This document shows positions 24,226-33,130 of a DNA stretch of 64,000 nt, piece by piece. The translations under genes and the position numbers were made by a program. The notes beneath the pieces were generated by a model. That model had not been told where the DNA came from. It saw nothing but the letters and a program-made list of their open reading frames with translations, and ran no database searches. The first letter of the stretch is position 1. Each line of letters opens with the position of its first letter. Origin of the DNA: Lachnospiraceae bacterium UBA4260 (GTDB taxonomy: Bacteria > Bacillota > Clostridia > Lachnospirales > Lachnospiraceae); the NCBI GenBank assembly GCA_002395235.1, contig DGWK01000019.1:220914-284913 (forward strand), written 5' to 3'.

Positions 24226-24879
24226 TCAGTTGTCAGTGTCAAAACCGCCGGAGCCGAATCCTGTGGAAGTATAGTTCCTTCCTCCGTAAGGCATGCTGAG
24301 CGAGCTTCCCTCGCCGCGCTTGACGCCTGTGCCGGTGGTGGAAATATCACCGGATACATCTACGTTCGCAGGTGTGATCACGAAAATATAGTGAGAGATC
24401 TTCATCACATTTCCGTGTACCGCGTAGCAGGAGCCGGATGTGAAGTCAATGATTCGCTGCGCGATCTCCACGTCAAGGCCTTCGAGATTGAGAACTACCG
24501 TGCTGTTTGCGAGCAGCGTATCTGTTACCTCTCTGGCGTCATCGACAGATGTAGGTTTGATGATGCATACTTCCATGCCTGCCTCCGAATACTGCTTCTT
24601 GACCTGCCGGGATACAGAGGAAGACTCGCTTCTGTCTGCAGGAGCTGCCGCTGATGAGCCGAATCTCCTTCTGGGTCTGGGAGAAGGTGCGGGCTCCTCT
24701 TCCACCGGCTCCTCTTTCAGAGTCGCCGGAGTCTTTGCTGCGCGGGGCGCCCTTACGGGTTCCTGTGCTGCGGGAGCGTCGTCTCCGTAATCCTCTTCGT
24801 CCTCATACTCCTCATCATCATCGTAATCATCATCGTCATTAAACTTCATGGCGTTGATCAGCTTATCCATAACACTCAT
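24226..24879 (-). CDS. sepF: Cell division protein SepF
   Basis: SepF anchors and bundles FtsZ at the division site. The 217-residue protein has a short N-terminal amphipathic segment (MSVMDKLINAMKF) suited to membrane binding, a long acidic then Pro/Ala-rich linker, and the SepF core (about 100-185; MEVCIIKPTSVDDAREV, NLEGLDVEIAQRIIDF, FVITPANVDVSG). A Gly/Ser-rich tail follows. ATG 24879 has AAGGAG 10 bases upstream, so it is preferred over the GTG at 24888. yggS lies immediately upstream, as in many Firmicutes. Confidence 0.94.
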   Translation of the reverse strand: MSVMDKLINAMKFNDDDDYDDDEEYEDEEDYGDDAPAAQEPVRAPRAAKTPATLKEEPVEEEPAPSPRPRRRFGSSAAAPADRSESSSVSRQVKKQYSEAGMEVCIIKPTSVDDAREVTDTLLANSTVVLNLEGLDVEIAQRIIDFTSGSCYAVHGNVMKISHYIFVITPANVDVSGDISTTGTGVKRGEGSSLSMPYGGRNYTSTGFGSGGFDTDN

Positions 24880-24884
24880 ATCTG

Positions 24885-25580
24885 TCACTCCTTCATATAG
24901 ATTCGTTCTCCGAAGATGCCTGTTCCAACGCGAATATGTGTTGCGCCTTCTTCGATCGCAACCTCAAAATCGCCGGTCATTCCCATTGAAAGAACACTCA
25001 TAGACACATTATCGATGCATTTTTGACCTATGTCAACTGCTAATTCTCTGAGCCCGGCAAAATAGGGCCTGTTGGTCTCGGGGTCCTCCGTATAGGGCGC
25101 GATGGTCATAAGGCCTGAAATCTTTATGCCTTCGAGCTGCGCGGCGGCTCTGATGAGCTCCTGTACCTCTTCCGGGGCGACTCCGAATTTGCTCTCTTCC
25201 CCGGCCATATTGACTTCGATCAGAACGGGGATCCTTATACCCGCCCGCAGCGCTTCCGCGCTGATGGTCTCCGCCAGACGAAGGCTGTCCACGCTGTGGA
25301 TCATCACCGCCTGCCCGATCAGCTGCCGGACTTTGTTGCGCTGCAGATGGCCGATCATGTGCCACCGGATATCGGCGGGCAGTTCGGGCTTCTTTCTGCA
25401 GATCTCCTGGACCTTGTTCTCGCCAAAGTCTCTCTGACCCGCGTCATAGGCCTCCTGCAGCATCTCGACCGGCTTGGTCTTGGTGACGCAGATCAGGCTG
25501 ACCTCGGAACGGTCCCGCCCGGCCCTGCGGCAGGCGGCGCATATTCTCTCTTCTACGCGATCGATATTTTCCCTGATCAA
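24885..25580 (-). CDS. yggS: PLP homeostasis protein YggS/YlmE
   Basis: YggS binds PLP on a TIM-barrel fold and keeps the free PLP pool and amino acid metabolism balanced. The 231-residue protein has the cofactor lysine region LICVTKTKPVE, DFGENKVQE, WHMIGHLQRNK and the phosphate-binding LSMGMTGDFEVAI. It starts with TTG at 25580; AGGA 8 bases upstream is provided by the last unit of a tandem repeat. It is next to sepF. Confidence 0.94.
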   Translation of the reverse strand: MIRENIDRVEERICAACRRAGRDRSEVSLICVTKTKPVEMLQEAYDAGQRDFGENKVQEICRKKPELPADIRWHMIGHLQRNKVRQLIGQAVMIHSVDSLRLAETISAEALRAGIRIPVLIEVNMAGEESKFGVAPEEVQELIRAAAQLEGIKISGLMTIAPYTEDPETNRPYFAGLRELAVDIGQKCIDNVSMSVLSMGMTGDFEVAIEEGATHIRVGTGIFGERIYMKE

Positions 25581-25587
25581 ATCTGTA

Positions 25588-25664
25588 ATCCTGTCCTTTC
25601 TGATCCTGTCTTTATATAATCCTGTCCTTTTATAATCCTGTCTCTTTTAATCCTGTTCTTTTTA
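25588..25664 (-). repeat. Tandem repeat of 15-16 bases carrying Shine-Dalgarno-like words
   Basis: Five copies of an ATCCTGT-C-TTT unit (as read on +; AAA-G-ACAGGAT on -) begin at 25588, 25603, 25619, 25635 and 25650. They fill most of the 87-base gap between the HlyD-like gene and yggS. On the - strand each unit contains an AGGAT or AGGA word; the last one is placed to serve the TTG start of yggS. Confidence 0.85.
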
Positions 25665-25667
25665 AGA

Positions 25668-27047
25668 TCAACGGAAATAATTGCCCATATGAATGGAATT
25701 TGCGTACAGGACGATATAGTCGTATTCCTGAAGGCCGTAATAGGAGTTGGGCTCCACGATGGCATATTCCTCGTTCTGGTTGAGAATGTTGACCTGCCGG
25801 AAGTCCGGATATCCCTTGTTGATATAATAGACGCCGATCAGCTCGTCCTGCTCTCCGATCGTAAACTGCTCCGATGAATTGGGCCGGTCAATGATCTCGC
25901 CGGCCCTGAGCACACTGTCGTCGAGATAATAACTGTCCTCATTTTCGCTGTAGGGGACCGCAGGAACGAATTGAATGCTCTTCTCGTTGTTCTCCGTGTA
26001 GATCTCGAGAAGGACGCCTCTCTGGCCTCCTGCGCCCTCAAGAACGAACTCCTTGGGCACCAGGAAGAAGGTCCCTTTTGTGATCGAACTGTTAGGGACT
26101 TTTAAGCCGGACCTCTGGGAAGAGATCAGCTCGATATCCAGGAAACGGTCTGAGCAGAATTCGGACATTGAGTTGTTGAAGCGCAGGTTCACGTAATAAT
26201 TGTCGTTTTCGTCGTTCCTTGAGGAGACGCTGGCCCAGGAGACCATCTGGTTCTCAAGAAAACGGACCTGGATATACCCCTTTTCGACCAGTTCCTTGGC
26301 TTCTTCCGCGGAAGCTACATGGATCGCCACAGACCAGTTCTCGTCGGTGACGATCTTATAGGCCGGCTCGCCGGCGGTGATCTTGTTCCCGTTTGTGATC
26401 TGGTTCTTCTTGTAGCCTGTCCGGTCGAAATCCTCGACCGTCAGATTCTCAAAGGTTATGTCTTCGCAGTTGTCGACAAAATAGAGGATTTCGCCCGCCT
26501 GCTCCGCATAACAGGGATGGATGGACGTAGAACTGAGGTCCGGGATCTCTCCCAGCACTTTTCGGTTGGAGATCTTCTGCGCGCTGCTCACGGCGCCGCT
26601 CTTGAAATCATAGACGTTGGAGAAGCTGGCAGGGTCGAACTTCTTGGAGAACGCGATCGCTTCGCTCCGGAACTGCTGCAGGTCCTCTTCTGACAAAAAA
26701 GGCGCTTCGTCCGCCTTGAGATAGTCGGTGATCTTGCCGGCGTCGTCTACGGAAAAGGCGAGACCGCCTACGGGAATCCTCTCTCCTTCTTTGTTATAGA
26801 AATTGATGGTCCCCGTGTAATCGCTGTTCACTACGGTCTCATTTCTGAGCGCGATCCCCTGGTAGACCAGGTTGTCGGACAGTGCGCCGGTGCGGACCTG
26901 GTAGACCTCTGTCTTGTGAGACGTCAGGTAGCTCAAAAGGCTGATCAGCACGTAGATAAAGATGACCAGGAACATGATGAGGCCGACATTGAGCCGGAAA
27001 GGCCGCCTGTATTGGACTATGTTTGTCGATGAGTGTTTATCCGTCAA
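25668..27047 (-). CDS. HlyD-like membrane-anchored protein in the sepF cluster
   Basis: The 459-residue protein has a short cytoplasmic N terminus, one membrane segment (about 21-42, GLIMFLVIFIYVLISLLSYL) and a large extracytoplasmic part. VYQVRTGALSDNLVYQGIAL is the start of a barrel-sandwich region like that of HlyD-type adaptors, but no transporter gene is nearby. Similar proteins next to yggS and sepF suggest a role at the cell envelope or division site; this is inference. It starts with TTG at 27047 behind GGAGGT. Confidence 0.75.
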   Translation of the reverse strand: MTDKHSSTNIVQYRRPFRLNVGLIMFLVIFIYVLISLLSYLTSHKTEVYQVRTGALSDNLVYQGIALRNETVVNSDYTGTINFYNKEGERIPVGGLAFSVDDAGKITDYLKADEAPFLSEEDLQQFRSEAIAFSKKFDPASFSNVYDFKSGAVSSAQKISNRKVLGEIPDLSSTSIHPCYAEQAGEILYFVDNCEDITFENLTVEDFDRTGYKKNQITNGNKITAGEPAYKIVTDENWSVAIHVASAEEAKELVEKGYIQVRFLENQMVSWASVSSRNDENDNYYVNLRFNNSMSEFCSDRFLDIELISSQRSGLKVPNSSITKGTFFLVPKEFVLEGAGGQRGVLLEIYTENNEKSIQFVPAVPYSENEDSYYLDDSVLRAGEIIDRPNSSEQFTIGEQDELIGVYYINKGYPDFRQVNILNQNEEYAIVEPNSYYGLQEYDYIVLYANSIHMGNYFR

Positions 27048-27148
27048 ATTGTTACCTCCGGATTAGAAACAGGGAATGGAGGTCATCTGCAGTCCGCACA
27101 GCTGTGCGGCGTATTGGGACGCGGCCGCATCGGGGCCTGTCACTGCAG

Positions 27149-27185
27149 AAAAAAATGAGCCTTGGAAATGCACGATTCCCAAGGC
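27149..27185 (-). terminator. Terminator of the small P-loop protein gene
   Basis: On the - strand GCCTTGGGA pairs with TTCCAAGGC, followed by TCATTTTTTT. It ends the single-gene transcript that starts at the promoter near 27700. The region between it and the HlyD-like gene also contains a perfect CCGCACAGCTGTGCGG palindrome (27094-27109). Confidence 0.85.
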
Positions 27186-27202
27186 CCTCCGTATCATATT
27201 GA

Positions 27203-27622
27203 TCAAAGTGCAACCGCGATCAGTTCTCTGAGCTCTTCAGGAACCTCCGCTTCATCGAGCGAAATACTGATGATGAAGCTGACATTAAACATTTCTCCGA
27301 TCTTCTGGATCCGCTTGATTGAACTGGTAATATCCTGGCCTTCCAGGTGAGCGATCTTCAGAAAACTGTCAAAGTACATCTGCTCGAGGTCGTGGTCCTG
27401 CGAAATGATACCACAGATAAAACCGATAAACTGGTCTGTATTCTCAATCGCGAAATCCGATACGTTGATCAGACGGACGCGGTTATTGAGCTCGAACATA
27501 TGCTTAGCGCTTTTATCAAGATAGCAGATATTGCCGAGAATATCCTTGACTTCAGAATTGACTTTCTCCAGAAGATACCTAGTTTTTCCTCTTCCTTTGT
27601 TGCCGATGATTAATTGAACCAA
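27203..27622 (-). CDS. Small P-loop protein of unknown function
   Basis: The 139-residue protein begins MVQLIIGNKGRGKTRYLLEK, a Walker A loop, so it probably binds ATP or GTP. FIISISLDEAEVP near the C terminus could be the Walker B strand. The rest shows no recognised domain. It has its own promoter and terminator. The ATG has GAGGGTAAGTCC upstream (AGGGT, about 8 bases). Confidence 0.75.
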   Translation of the reverse strand: MVQLIIGNKGRGKTRYLLEKVNSEVKDILGNICYLDKSAKHMFELNNRVRLINVSDFAIENTDQFIGFICGIISQDHDLEQMYFDSFLKIAHLEGQDITSSIKRIQKIGEMFNVSFIISISLDEAEVPEELRELIAVAL

Positions 27623-27652
27623 TGGACTTACCCTCCTGTATGTTATGATGGG

Positions 27653-27684
27653 AATTCCCTGTTTTCCTTAAAAAACAGGGAATT
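27653..27684. repeat. Perfect inverted repeat upstream of the P-loop gene
   Basis: AATTCCCTGTTTT (27653-27665) is matched by AAAACAGGGAATT (27672-27684). It lies in the 5' leader of the P-loop gene, just downstream of its promoter, and 40 bases past the carboxypeptidase stop. There is no T run on the - strand, so it may be an operator or leader structure. Confidence 0.6.
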
Positions 27685-27693
27685 GATGGTTTA

Positions 27694-27722
27694 ATTATAG
27701 ATGATTCACCCCCAAAATACAA
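27694..27722 (-). promoter_or_regulatory. Promoter of the P-loop protein gene
   Basis: On the - strand TTGTAT (27722-27717), 17 bases, TATAAT (27699-27694). It begins directly after the stop codon of the carboxypeptidase gene. Confidence 0.7.
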
Positions 27723-27725
27723 CCG

Positions 27726-28703
27726 CTAATTAGGGATTTGGGCAAGCAGGCCGTTCATACCGTCGTACAGATCCTCGAGAGATTCGGTCTTCATCACGAC
27801 CGAAATATAGTACTCTTCCTTCTCGTTCTGCGACAGGATGATCAGACAGTGCCCCGCGGGTTCTGTTGTACCCGTCTTGCCTCCCAGGACCGTGATCCCG
27901 TCGGGAGCCTGTACATCGCCGGTCAGATAGGCGTCCGTCGCAGGAACCGCGATGCTCTTGGAGGAGCCGTCCACGCCCACGAACATCGTGTTGTAGTCCG
28001 ACTGCGGCAGGATCTTCCGGATCATATCATATTTGACCGCTTCGTTGAGGATCAGATACAGGTCATAGGGCGTAGTGTAGTGGTTGTCGTCGTGCAGCCC
28101 GTGCGGGTTGGTAAAATGAGTTCCCGTAGCTCCGATCGCCCGCGCTTCCTTGTTCATGAGGTCTACAAATTCGTCGTAGCTGCCGGCAATATTCTCGGCG
28201 ATCGCGATCGCGCAGTCATTGGCGGAGAAGACGAGGAGGTAATTGAGCGCCTGTTCAAGAGTCATGGAATCGCCGGGCTCAAGGACAAGCCGCTGGGCGT
28301 CTGCCCCGGGGTAAGCCGCGTTCTCCGAGATCTTGATCGTCTGGCCGGGATTGCCGTGCTTGACCGCCACAAGAGCCGTCATGAGTTTTGTGGTGCTCGC
28401 GGGGAAGACTCTGGTCGTCAGGCCGGATCCGTACATTGTATTCCGGCTTCCGAGATCGAACAGTCCGGCCGTAGGCAGAGAGAATTCGGGATTTCCCGCC
28501 GCCTTCGTATCTTCCGGGAGACACAGGTCATGCGCGAAAGACTTCTCACGCGTTACGGACTCCTGTGCAGCCACCGTGGGATTGAACTGGTCGGAATTCA
28601 TCATACTCTCATAGTCGTTGTTCATAACTCTTCCGCACCCGGTAAACGCGCCGCAGACCAGCGCGCCCCAGAGAAGTAATGTGTAAATCTTAATTCTATT
28701 CAT
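27726..28703 (-). CDS. D-alanyl-D-alanine carboxypeptidase, lipoprotein
   Basis: A penicillin-binding carboxypeptidase of the DacA/S11 family that trims the terminal D-Ala of peptidoglycan stems. The 325-residue protein starts with a signal peptide and a lipobox-like GAFTGCG, so Cys23 is probably lipidated after LspA cleavage. The active-site motifs are PASTTKLMTAL (SxxK), FSANDCA (SxN) and GGKTGTTEPAG (KTG). It lacks the C-terminal amphipathic anchor of DacA, as expected for a lipoprotein. Confidence 0.92.
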   Translation of the reverse strand: MNRIKIYTLLLWGALVCGAFTGCGRVMNNDYESMMNSDQFNPTVAAQESVTREKSFAHDLCLPEDTKAAGNPEFSLPTAGLFDLGSRNTMYGSGLTTRVFPASTTKLMTALVAVKHGNPGQTIKISENAAYPGADAQRLVLEPGDSMTLEQALNYLLVFSANDCAIAIAENIAGSYDEFVDLMNKEARAIGATGTHFTNPHGLHDDNHYTTPYDLYLILNEAVKYDMIRKILPQSDYNTMFVGVDGSSKSIAVPATDAYLTGDVQAPDGITVLGGKTGTTEPAGHCLIILSQNEKEEYYISVVMKTESLEDLYDGMNGLLAQIPN

Positions 28704-28727
28704 ATCAGAATGCTGTTCAAATCCGTG

Positions 28728-29135
28728 TTACTTGTACATCTCACGCCACTCGAGGTCTCCGCGGTCCAGAGACTTGATCAAAAGCTCTGCCGTCGCGAGG
28801 TTCGTGGCCATGGGAATGTTATGCATGTCGCAGAGCTTTACGACGTCGTTGACGTCGGGCTCATGTCTCTTGGGGGTCAGCGGATCGCGCAGAAAAATAA
28901 GCAGATCGATTTCGTTCTGCTCGATCTGTGCGCCGATCTGCTGCATTCCTCCCAGATGCCCGGCCAGATGCTTGTGGATACTGAGGTTGGTCACCTCTTC
29001 AATAAGCCTTCCGGTAGTGCTGGTGGCATAAAGTTTGTGGCGGCTCAGAATACCGCGGTATGCGATACAAAAGTTCTGCATCAGCTTCTTCTTGGCGTCA
29101 TGTGCGATTAATGCAATCCTCATTGATTTCTCCAT
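28728..29135 (-). CDS. mgsA: Methylglyoxal synthase
   Basis: MgsA converts dihydroxyacetone phosphate to methylglyoxal, a bypass of lower glycolysis under phosphate limitation. The 135-residue protein has the family's IALIAHDAKK start, the YATSTTGRLIEE segment and the phosphate-binding HLAGHLGGMQQIGA with LLIFLRDPLTPKRHEPD (catalytic Asp). It sits immediately downstream of rodA, a common Clostridia arrangement. Confidence 0.97.
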   Translation of the reverse strand: MEKSMRIALIAHDAKKKLMQNFCIAYRGILSRHKLYATSTTGRLIEEVTNLSIHKHLAGHLGGMQQIGAQIEQNEIDLLIFLRDPLTPKRHEPDVNDVVKLCDMHNIPMATNLATAELLIKSLDRGDLEWREMYK

Positions 29136-29153
29136 TAAGTAGGTCGGTCCCGC

Positions 29154-30326
29154 TCAGCGGGCTTCAGCGTCACTGTCTGCAGATTGATTCTTTATATATA
29201 TGCTCTGAACAAATCCGAGACCGGCGTAGAGGCAGATCAGGCTTGTCAGTCCATAGCTCACAAAAGGAAGGGGAATGCCTGTGTTGGGAAGAAGTCCGGT
29301 TGTCACCCCGATGTTCAGATAACTCTGAAATCCGATCCATGCAGCCATACCCGAAGCGATGATCCTGTCATGAAGGCTTTTGCTCTTCGAGGCGATCATG
29401 TAGCAGCGGATCGTGACCGCCGAGATCAGGAAGATCATGATACAGCATCCCAGGAAACCGAGCTGCTCTCCGATCACGGCGAAAATAAAATCGGTCTGCG
29501 ATTCGGAGATGAACCCCGTGCCCAAAAGCGTATCGGCGTCTTCGACGTGCAGTCCCTTTCCGATCAGCTGTCCCGACCCGATGGCCGTCATGGAATTCAT
29601 GGTCTGATAGGCGGTGGAAGTCGCATAATCTTCCGGATGAAGCCATGCCAGTATCCTCTGGCGCTGATATTCGCCCAGAAAAGAGAAGCCGCCTATAACA
29701 GCTGTATAGATGATGATGAGTAAAGCAGGGATGGCAGCAGCTGTGACGGCCGCTATGATCTTTCGATCAAGTCCCGCTACAAAAATGATCACGCAGAAGA
29801 TAAGAAAGATCATAATGCTGGTTGACAGATCCGGTTCTTTAAGGATCAGGAAGAACGGCGGAAGAATCAGCAAAGTACTGAGCACAAAGACCAGTGTCCT
29901 GTTATACTTTTCGCCCAATATAATTATGAACTCTGAATAAAATAAAATCAACAATATTTTTGCCAGTTCGGATGGCTGGAAAGTGAGCCCTCCGACAGCG
30001 ATCCATCTCATTGCGCCGCCCACGGAAACGCCGAAGAAAAGGACAAAGAGGAGCGAAAGGATCGCCGCGGCGTAGAAAAACTTCCAATAGCGGGTGATCT
30101 TCCCGGCGTCGATCTGGCTCAGGACGATCATCAGCACGATCCCGAGGGCGCTGCCGCAGGCCTGCCTGACCAAAATGGCGTTACTCCCGGCGACCTGCGC
30201 CACACTGTTAATGGAGACCAGCCCCATTCCGTTGAGCAGCAGTGTGCAGCAAAACAGAACGGGGTCCGGCCAGCCGGGCTTTACTGTATTCTTTACGGTT
30301 GAATTAATATTTGCTCTGTTATTCAT
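29154..30326 (-). CDS. rodA: Peptidoglycan glycosyltransferase RodA (SEDS family)
   Basis: RodA polymerises glycan strands for lateral wall growth with a class B PBP. The 390-residue protein has about ten membrane segments and SEDS motifs: FQPSELAKI, LKEPDLSTS (catalytic Asp region), SGQLIGKGL and the C-terminal NIGVTTGLLPNTGIPLPFVSYG. ATG 30326 has GGTGA 9 bases upstream; the TTG at 30335, overlapping the PBP2 stop, is less likely. The partner PBP2 gene is directly upstream. Confidence 0.94.
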   Translation of the reverse strand: MNNRANINSTVKNTVKPGWPDPVLFCCTLLLNGMGLVSINSVAQVAGSNAILVRQACGSALGIVLMIVLSQIDAGKITRYWKFFYAAAILSLLFVLFFGVSVGGAMRWIAVGGLTFQPSELAKILLILFYSEFIIILGEKYNRTLVFVLSTLLILPPFFLILKEPDLSTSIMIFLIFCVIIFVAGLDRKIIAAVTAAAIPALLIIIYTAVIGGFSFLGEYQRQRILAWLHPEDYATSTAYQTMNSMTAIGSGQLIGKGLHVEDADTLLGTGFISESQTDFIFAVIGEQLGFLGCCIMIFLISAVTIRCYMIASKSKSLHDRIIASGMAAWIGFQSYLNIGVTTGLLPNTGIPLPFVSYGLTSLICLYAGLGFVQSIYIKNQSADSDAEAR

Positions 30327-30331
30327 TTGGA

Positions 30332-33130
30332 TCAATCACCGTTCGTGTAATTCGGTATGTCGTTCGAAGAAAGGATGCCCGAGAGTGAATCCGGGTCAAA
30401 ATAGTACTGCATCACCTGGGAAGCCACCAGAGCCGCGTAGCTGGAACTGTAGCCGTTCGGTATGCAGACGGCGATGGCGATTTCAGGGTCGTCGACGGGC
30501 GCGTAGCCGAGGAACAGCGCGTGGTTGGGAGCGCTAAGGGATTGCTGCGCGGTACCTGTCTTTCCCGCCGCGCTGACACGCCCGGAACCGTCTTCCTCGC
30601 TGTACCGGACGGAATTAAAGGCGGAATTGTTCGCGCATACTCTTCTCATGCCCTCCGATATACTCTCCCAGTAGTCGTCGGAAACTTCCACGGGATCCAG
30701 GGACTCGGCGCTGTACTCCTCGAGTACATTGCCGTCTTTATCCTGGGAGTGGTCCAGGAGCGTCAGGTCGTAGAGGTCGCCCTGCGTTGCGACAGCGGTC
30801 ACATATCTGGCGAGTGCGGCTGTCGTATAGCCGTTGTTGGACTGGCCGATGGAGGCGCGGACGACGTCCTTGGTGGCCACGGAAGGCTCGGCCTCTTCTA
30901 TTTCGACGCCGGATTTTCTGTCCAGGCCGTACATGGCTGCATATTCGGACAGGACCTGTATTCCGTCGTCGTTGCTGAAGGACCCGCCGAGTTCTCCCAG
31001 CCTGTAACCCACTTCATAGAAATACATGTTGCAGGAGTTGGTGATCGCATTCTGCATGTTCATGTAGCCGTGTCCGCCCGGATAGATCCAGCATGCCGGC
31101 GACGGGTCGATCTTGTCAAACCGGTCGTGGCAGCTGATGGTATCCGATCTCGAGACCACGCCTTCACTGATGCCCGCTGCCGCCGTGACCATCTTAAATG
31201 TGGATCCGGGGGCGTATCTCTGCTGCGTGGCGTGATTGAGGAGGGGCCTCGAGGGATTCGACGAGATCCTGTCGATATAACCGCTCTCCTGAATGCGGTT
31301 GCAGTCGTAGCCGGGATAGCTGACAAGGGCCAGTACGGAGCCGTCGCGGGGATCGGTGACTACGATCGACCCGCAGAAAGGATAAAGGTGCAGGTCGCCG
31401 GGCGTCAGGTCATCGCTCTCGATCAGTCTTTTGACATAGTCGAAAGCGGCCCCCTTGCGGCCCGACTCTATGCCGTCTCTCTCCGATTCGGCGGGATCGA
31501 AGATCTCCTGGTCAAAGAGGATCCTGCAGACCAGCTCGCCGCTCACGGCGCCTGACTCGCAGATGTATTTGCACATGATATTACCGAAACTGTAGTCCTC
31601 ACAGGGCTCATCCAGCACATATTGTACCAGCGCCTCGAAGACCTCGTCCGTATCCTCGGAGTCTGTTCCGATGAGACTCCTGTCGATCCATTTCTCCGCG
31701 GCGGCGTGATAGAGAAATCCTCCGAGTGACTCCGTGCTGCCGCCGGTCCACTCCCTGTAGATCTCGTCGTCCGCGTCCACGACAGACGTGTCGATCACGC
31801 CTCTGTCAAAGAGGGCCCGGCTGATGTAGGAGGCGTACTGCTGGTACTCCGGAGTCAAAGCATTGAAAGGCGTGCGTCCCGCCCTCAGTTCGGAGCGGAT
31901 TCCTTCCTTGACGCTCTCCAGATAGGCTTGCAGGATGCCGCGCATCTGCTCTTCGCTCTCCGAGGCGTCCTCCGAGTCAAAGTGGTCCCTGTCGATGATA
32001 TAGCTGAGGATGGAGCCGTAGACGTCCGCTGCCGGAATCAGGATGTCGGATCCGTCCGTCTCCTCGGTGATCTCGAAGGAAGTGACGCTGTCCGTGAGTT
32101 TGGACAGGATGATGTCCCGCATTGTCTTTTCAAGCAGTTTGTAGACGGTCTTCTGCAGATCGCTGTCGATGGTCAGATAAACGTCGTTTCCGTCCTGCGG
32201 CCGCGTATAGGAGATCTCGCTCTTTTCTCTTCCGAGGTTGTCGACGCTGATCTCGCGATAGCCGTTCTTTCCGCGCAGGGTCTCTTCCATGCTGGCCTCA
32301 AGGCCCACCTTGCCGACATAGTCGCCCGCGTCATAGACTCCTTCGTTCTCTTCTATTTCTTTGGCGCTGACCAGGCTGATGTAGCCCGTAAGGCCGGACA
32401 TGTATTTGCTGTCGTTGTAGACCCGCTTGTAGGTGTTGGCTATGCTGATCCCGTCCAGGTCGCTCTCCGCCATGATCGCGTCCACGGTGTCCGTCCCCAC
32501 ATTTCTGGCGAGGACCGTGGGGATATATTTCTGGAAAGCGTTCAGGGCAAGGCGGTAGCGGGTGATGACTGTGTCGAGAAGAAGGATGCTGTCCTTCGAT
32601 GTGTTCATATCCCTGGGGATCCTATAGCGGTCCGCCAGCATAAAGACTACATCCTCTGCGCTGCTCTCCCGCTGCTCCGGGGTGAGCGTATCGATGAGCG
32701 GATACCCGTAGACGTCCGCCAGAAAGCGCAGGTGATTGAAACCGTCATAGTTAAATTCATACCCGGACCCGTTCCAGGAGATCCCGAAGTCCTCCTCAAA
32801 GTCCTCGTCGTTATCGAGCAGGATCCCGAGCGTCTTCTGAATGATCCTGTTGAGCCTGTCGTTTTCGGCGCTCGAATTGCCGGTGGTATCCACGATGGTT
32901 ACATTCTGGGAGGCCTGCGTATCGGCAATCACATTTCCGTTTCGGTCCAGGATCCGTCCCCTCTTCGCGGGGATGCTGACGGTTCTCGAGACGCTCTCCT
33001 CGAAGGACTGGGTGAATTCTGCGCCGCGGATGATCTGCAGGTAGTACAGGCGGCCGACGAGGGTCAGCGCCATCAGGACGGAGATGAAGGCCAGAAAGAT
33101 CGGCCGGCTCCTAAAATTCGGTAGTTTCAT
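30332..33130 (-). CDS. mrdA: Penicillin-binding protein 2 (class B transpeptidase)
   Basis: PBP2 cross-links peptidoglycan with RodA. The protein is about 932 residues, far larger than the ~630 of Escherichia coli. It has an N-terminal membrane anchor (about 12-32), a PBP dimerisation region (about 50-330), an extra ~200-residue acidic segment (about 350-570) and the transpeptidase domain with APGSTFKMVTAA (SxxK), ITNSCN (SxN) and AAGKTGTAQQ (KTG). The ATG at 33130 is preferred over GTG at 33133. It overlaps radC by about 20 bases. mreBCD, often between radC and this gene, is absent. Confidence 0.94.
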   Translation of the reverse strand: MKLPNFRSRPIFLAFISVLMALTLVGRLYYLQIIRGAEFTQSFEESVSRTVSIPAKRGRILDRNGNVIADTQASQNVTIVDTTGNSSAENDRLNRIIQKTLGILLDNDEDFEEDFGISWNGSGYEFNYDGFNHLRFLADVYGYPLIDTLTPEQRESSAEDVVFMLADRYRIPRDMNTSKDSILLLDTVITRYRLALNAFQKYIPTVLARNVGTDTVDAIMAESDLDGISIANTYKRVYNDSKYMSGLTGYISLVSAKEIEENEGVYDAGDYVGKVGLEASMEETLRGKNGYREISVDNLGREKSEISYTRPQDGNDVYLTIDSDLQKTVYKLLEKTMRDIILSKLTDSVTSFEITEETDGSDILIPAADVYGSILSYIIDRDHFDSEDASESEEQMRGILQAYLESVKEGIRSELRAGRTPFNALTPEYQQYASYISRALFDRGVIDTSVVDADDEIYREWTGGSTESLGGFLYHAAAEKWIDRSLIGTDSEDTDEVFEALVQYVLDEPCEDYSFGNIMCKYICESGAVSGELVCRILFDQEIFDPAESERDGIESGRKGAAFDYVKRLIESDDLTPGDLHLYPFCGSIVVTDPRDGSVLALVSYPGYDCNRIQESGYIDRISSNPSRPLLNHATQQRYAPGSTFKMVTAAAGISEGVVSRSDTISCHDRFDKIDPSPACWIYPGGHGYMNMQNAITNSCNMYFYEVGYRLGELGGSFSNDDGIQVLSEYAAMYGLDRKSGVEIEEAEPSVATKDVVRASIGQSNNGYTTAALARYVTAVATQGDLYDLTLLDHSQDKDGNVLEEYSAESLDPVEVSDDYWESISEGMRRVCANNSAFNSVRYSEEDGSGRVSAAGKTGTAQQSLSAPNHALFLGYAPVDDPEIAIAVCIPNGYSSSYAALVASQVMQYYFDPDSLSGILSSNDIPNYTNGD

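Noticed and set aside
25588..25664. Possible CRISPR array
   Set aside because: Units are 15-16 bases head to tail with no unique spacers and no cas genes nearby.
30521..33124. Open + strand frames opposite the PBP2 gene
   Set aside because: Antisense shadows of a transpeptidase with all motifs intact on the - strand.
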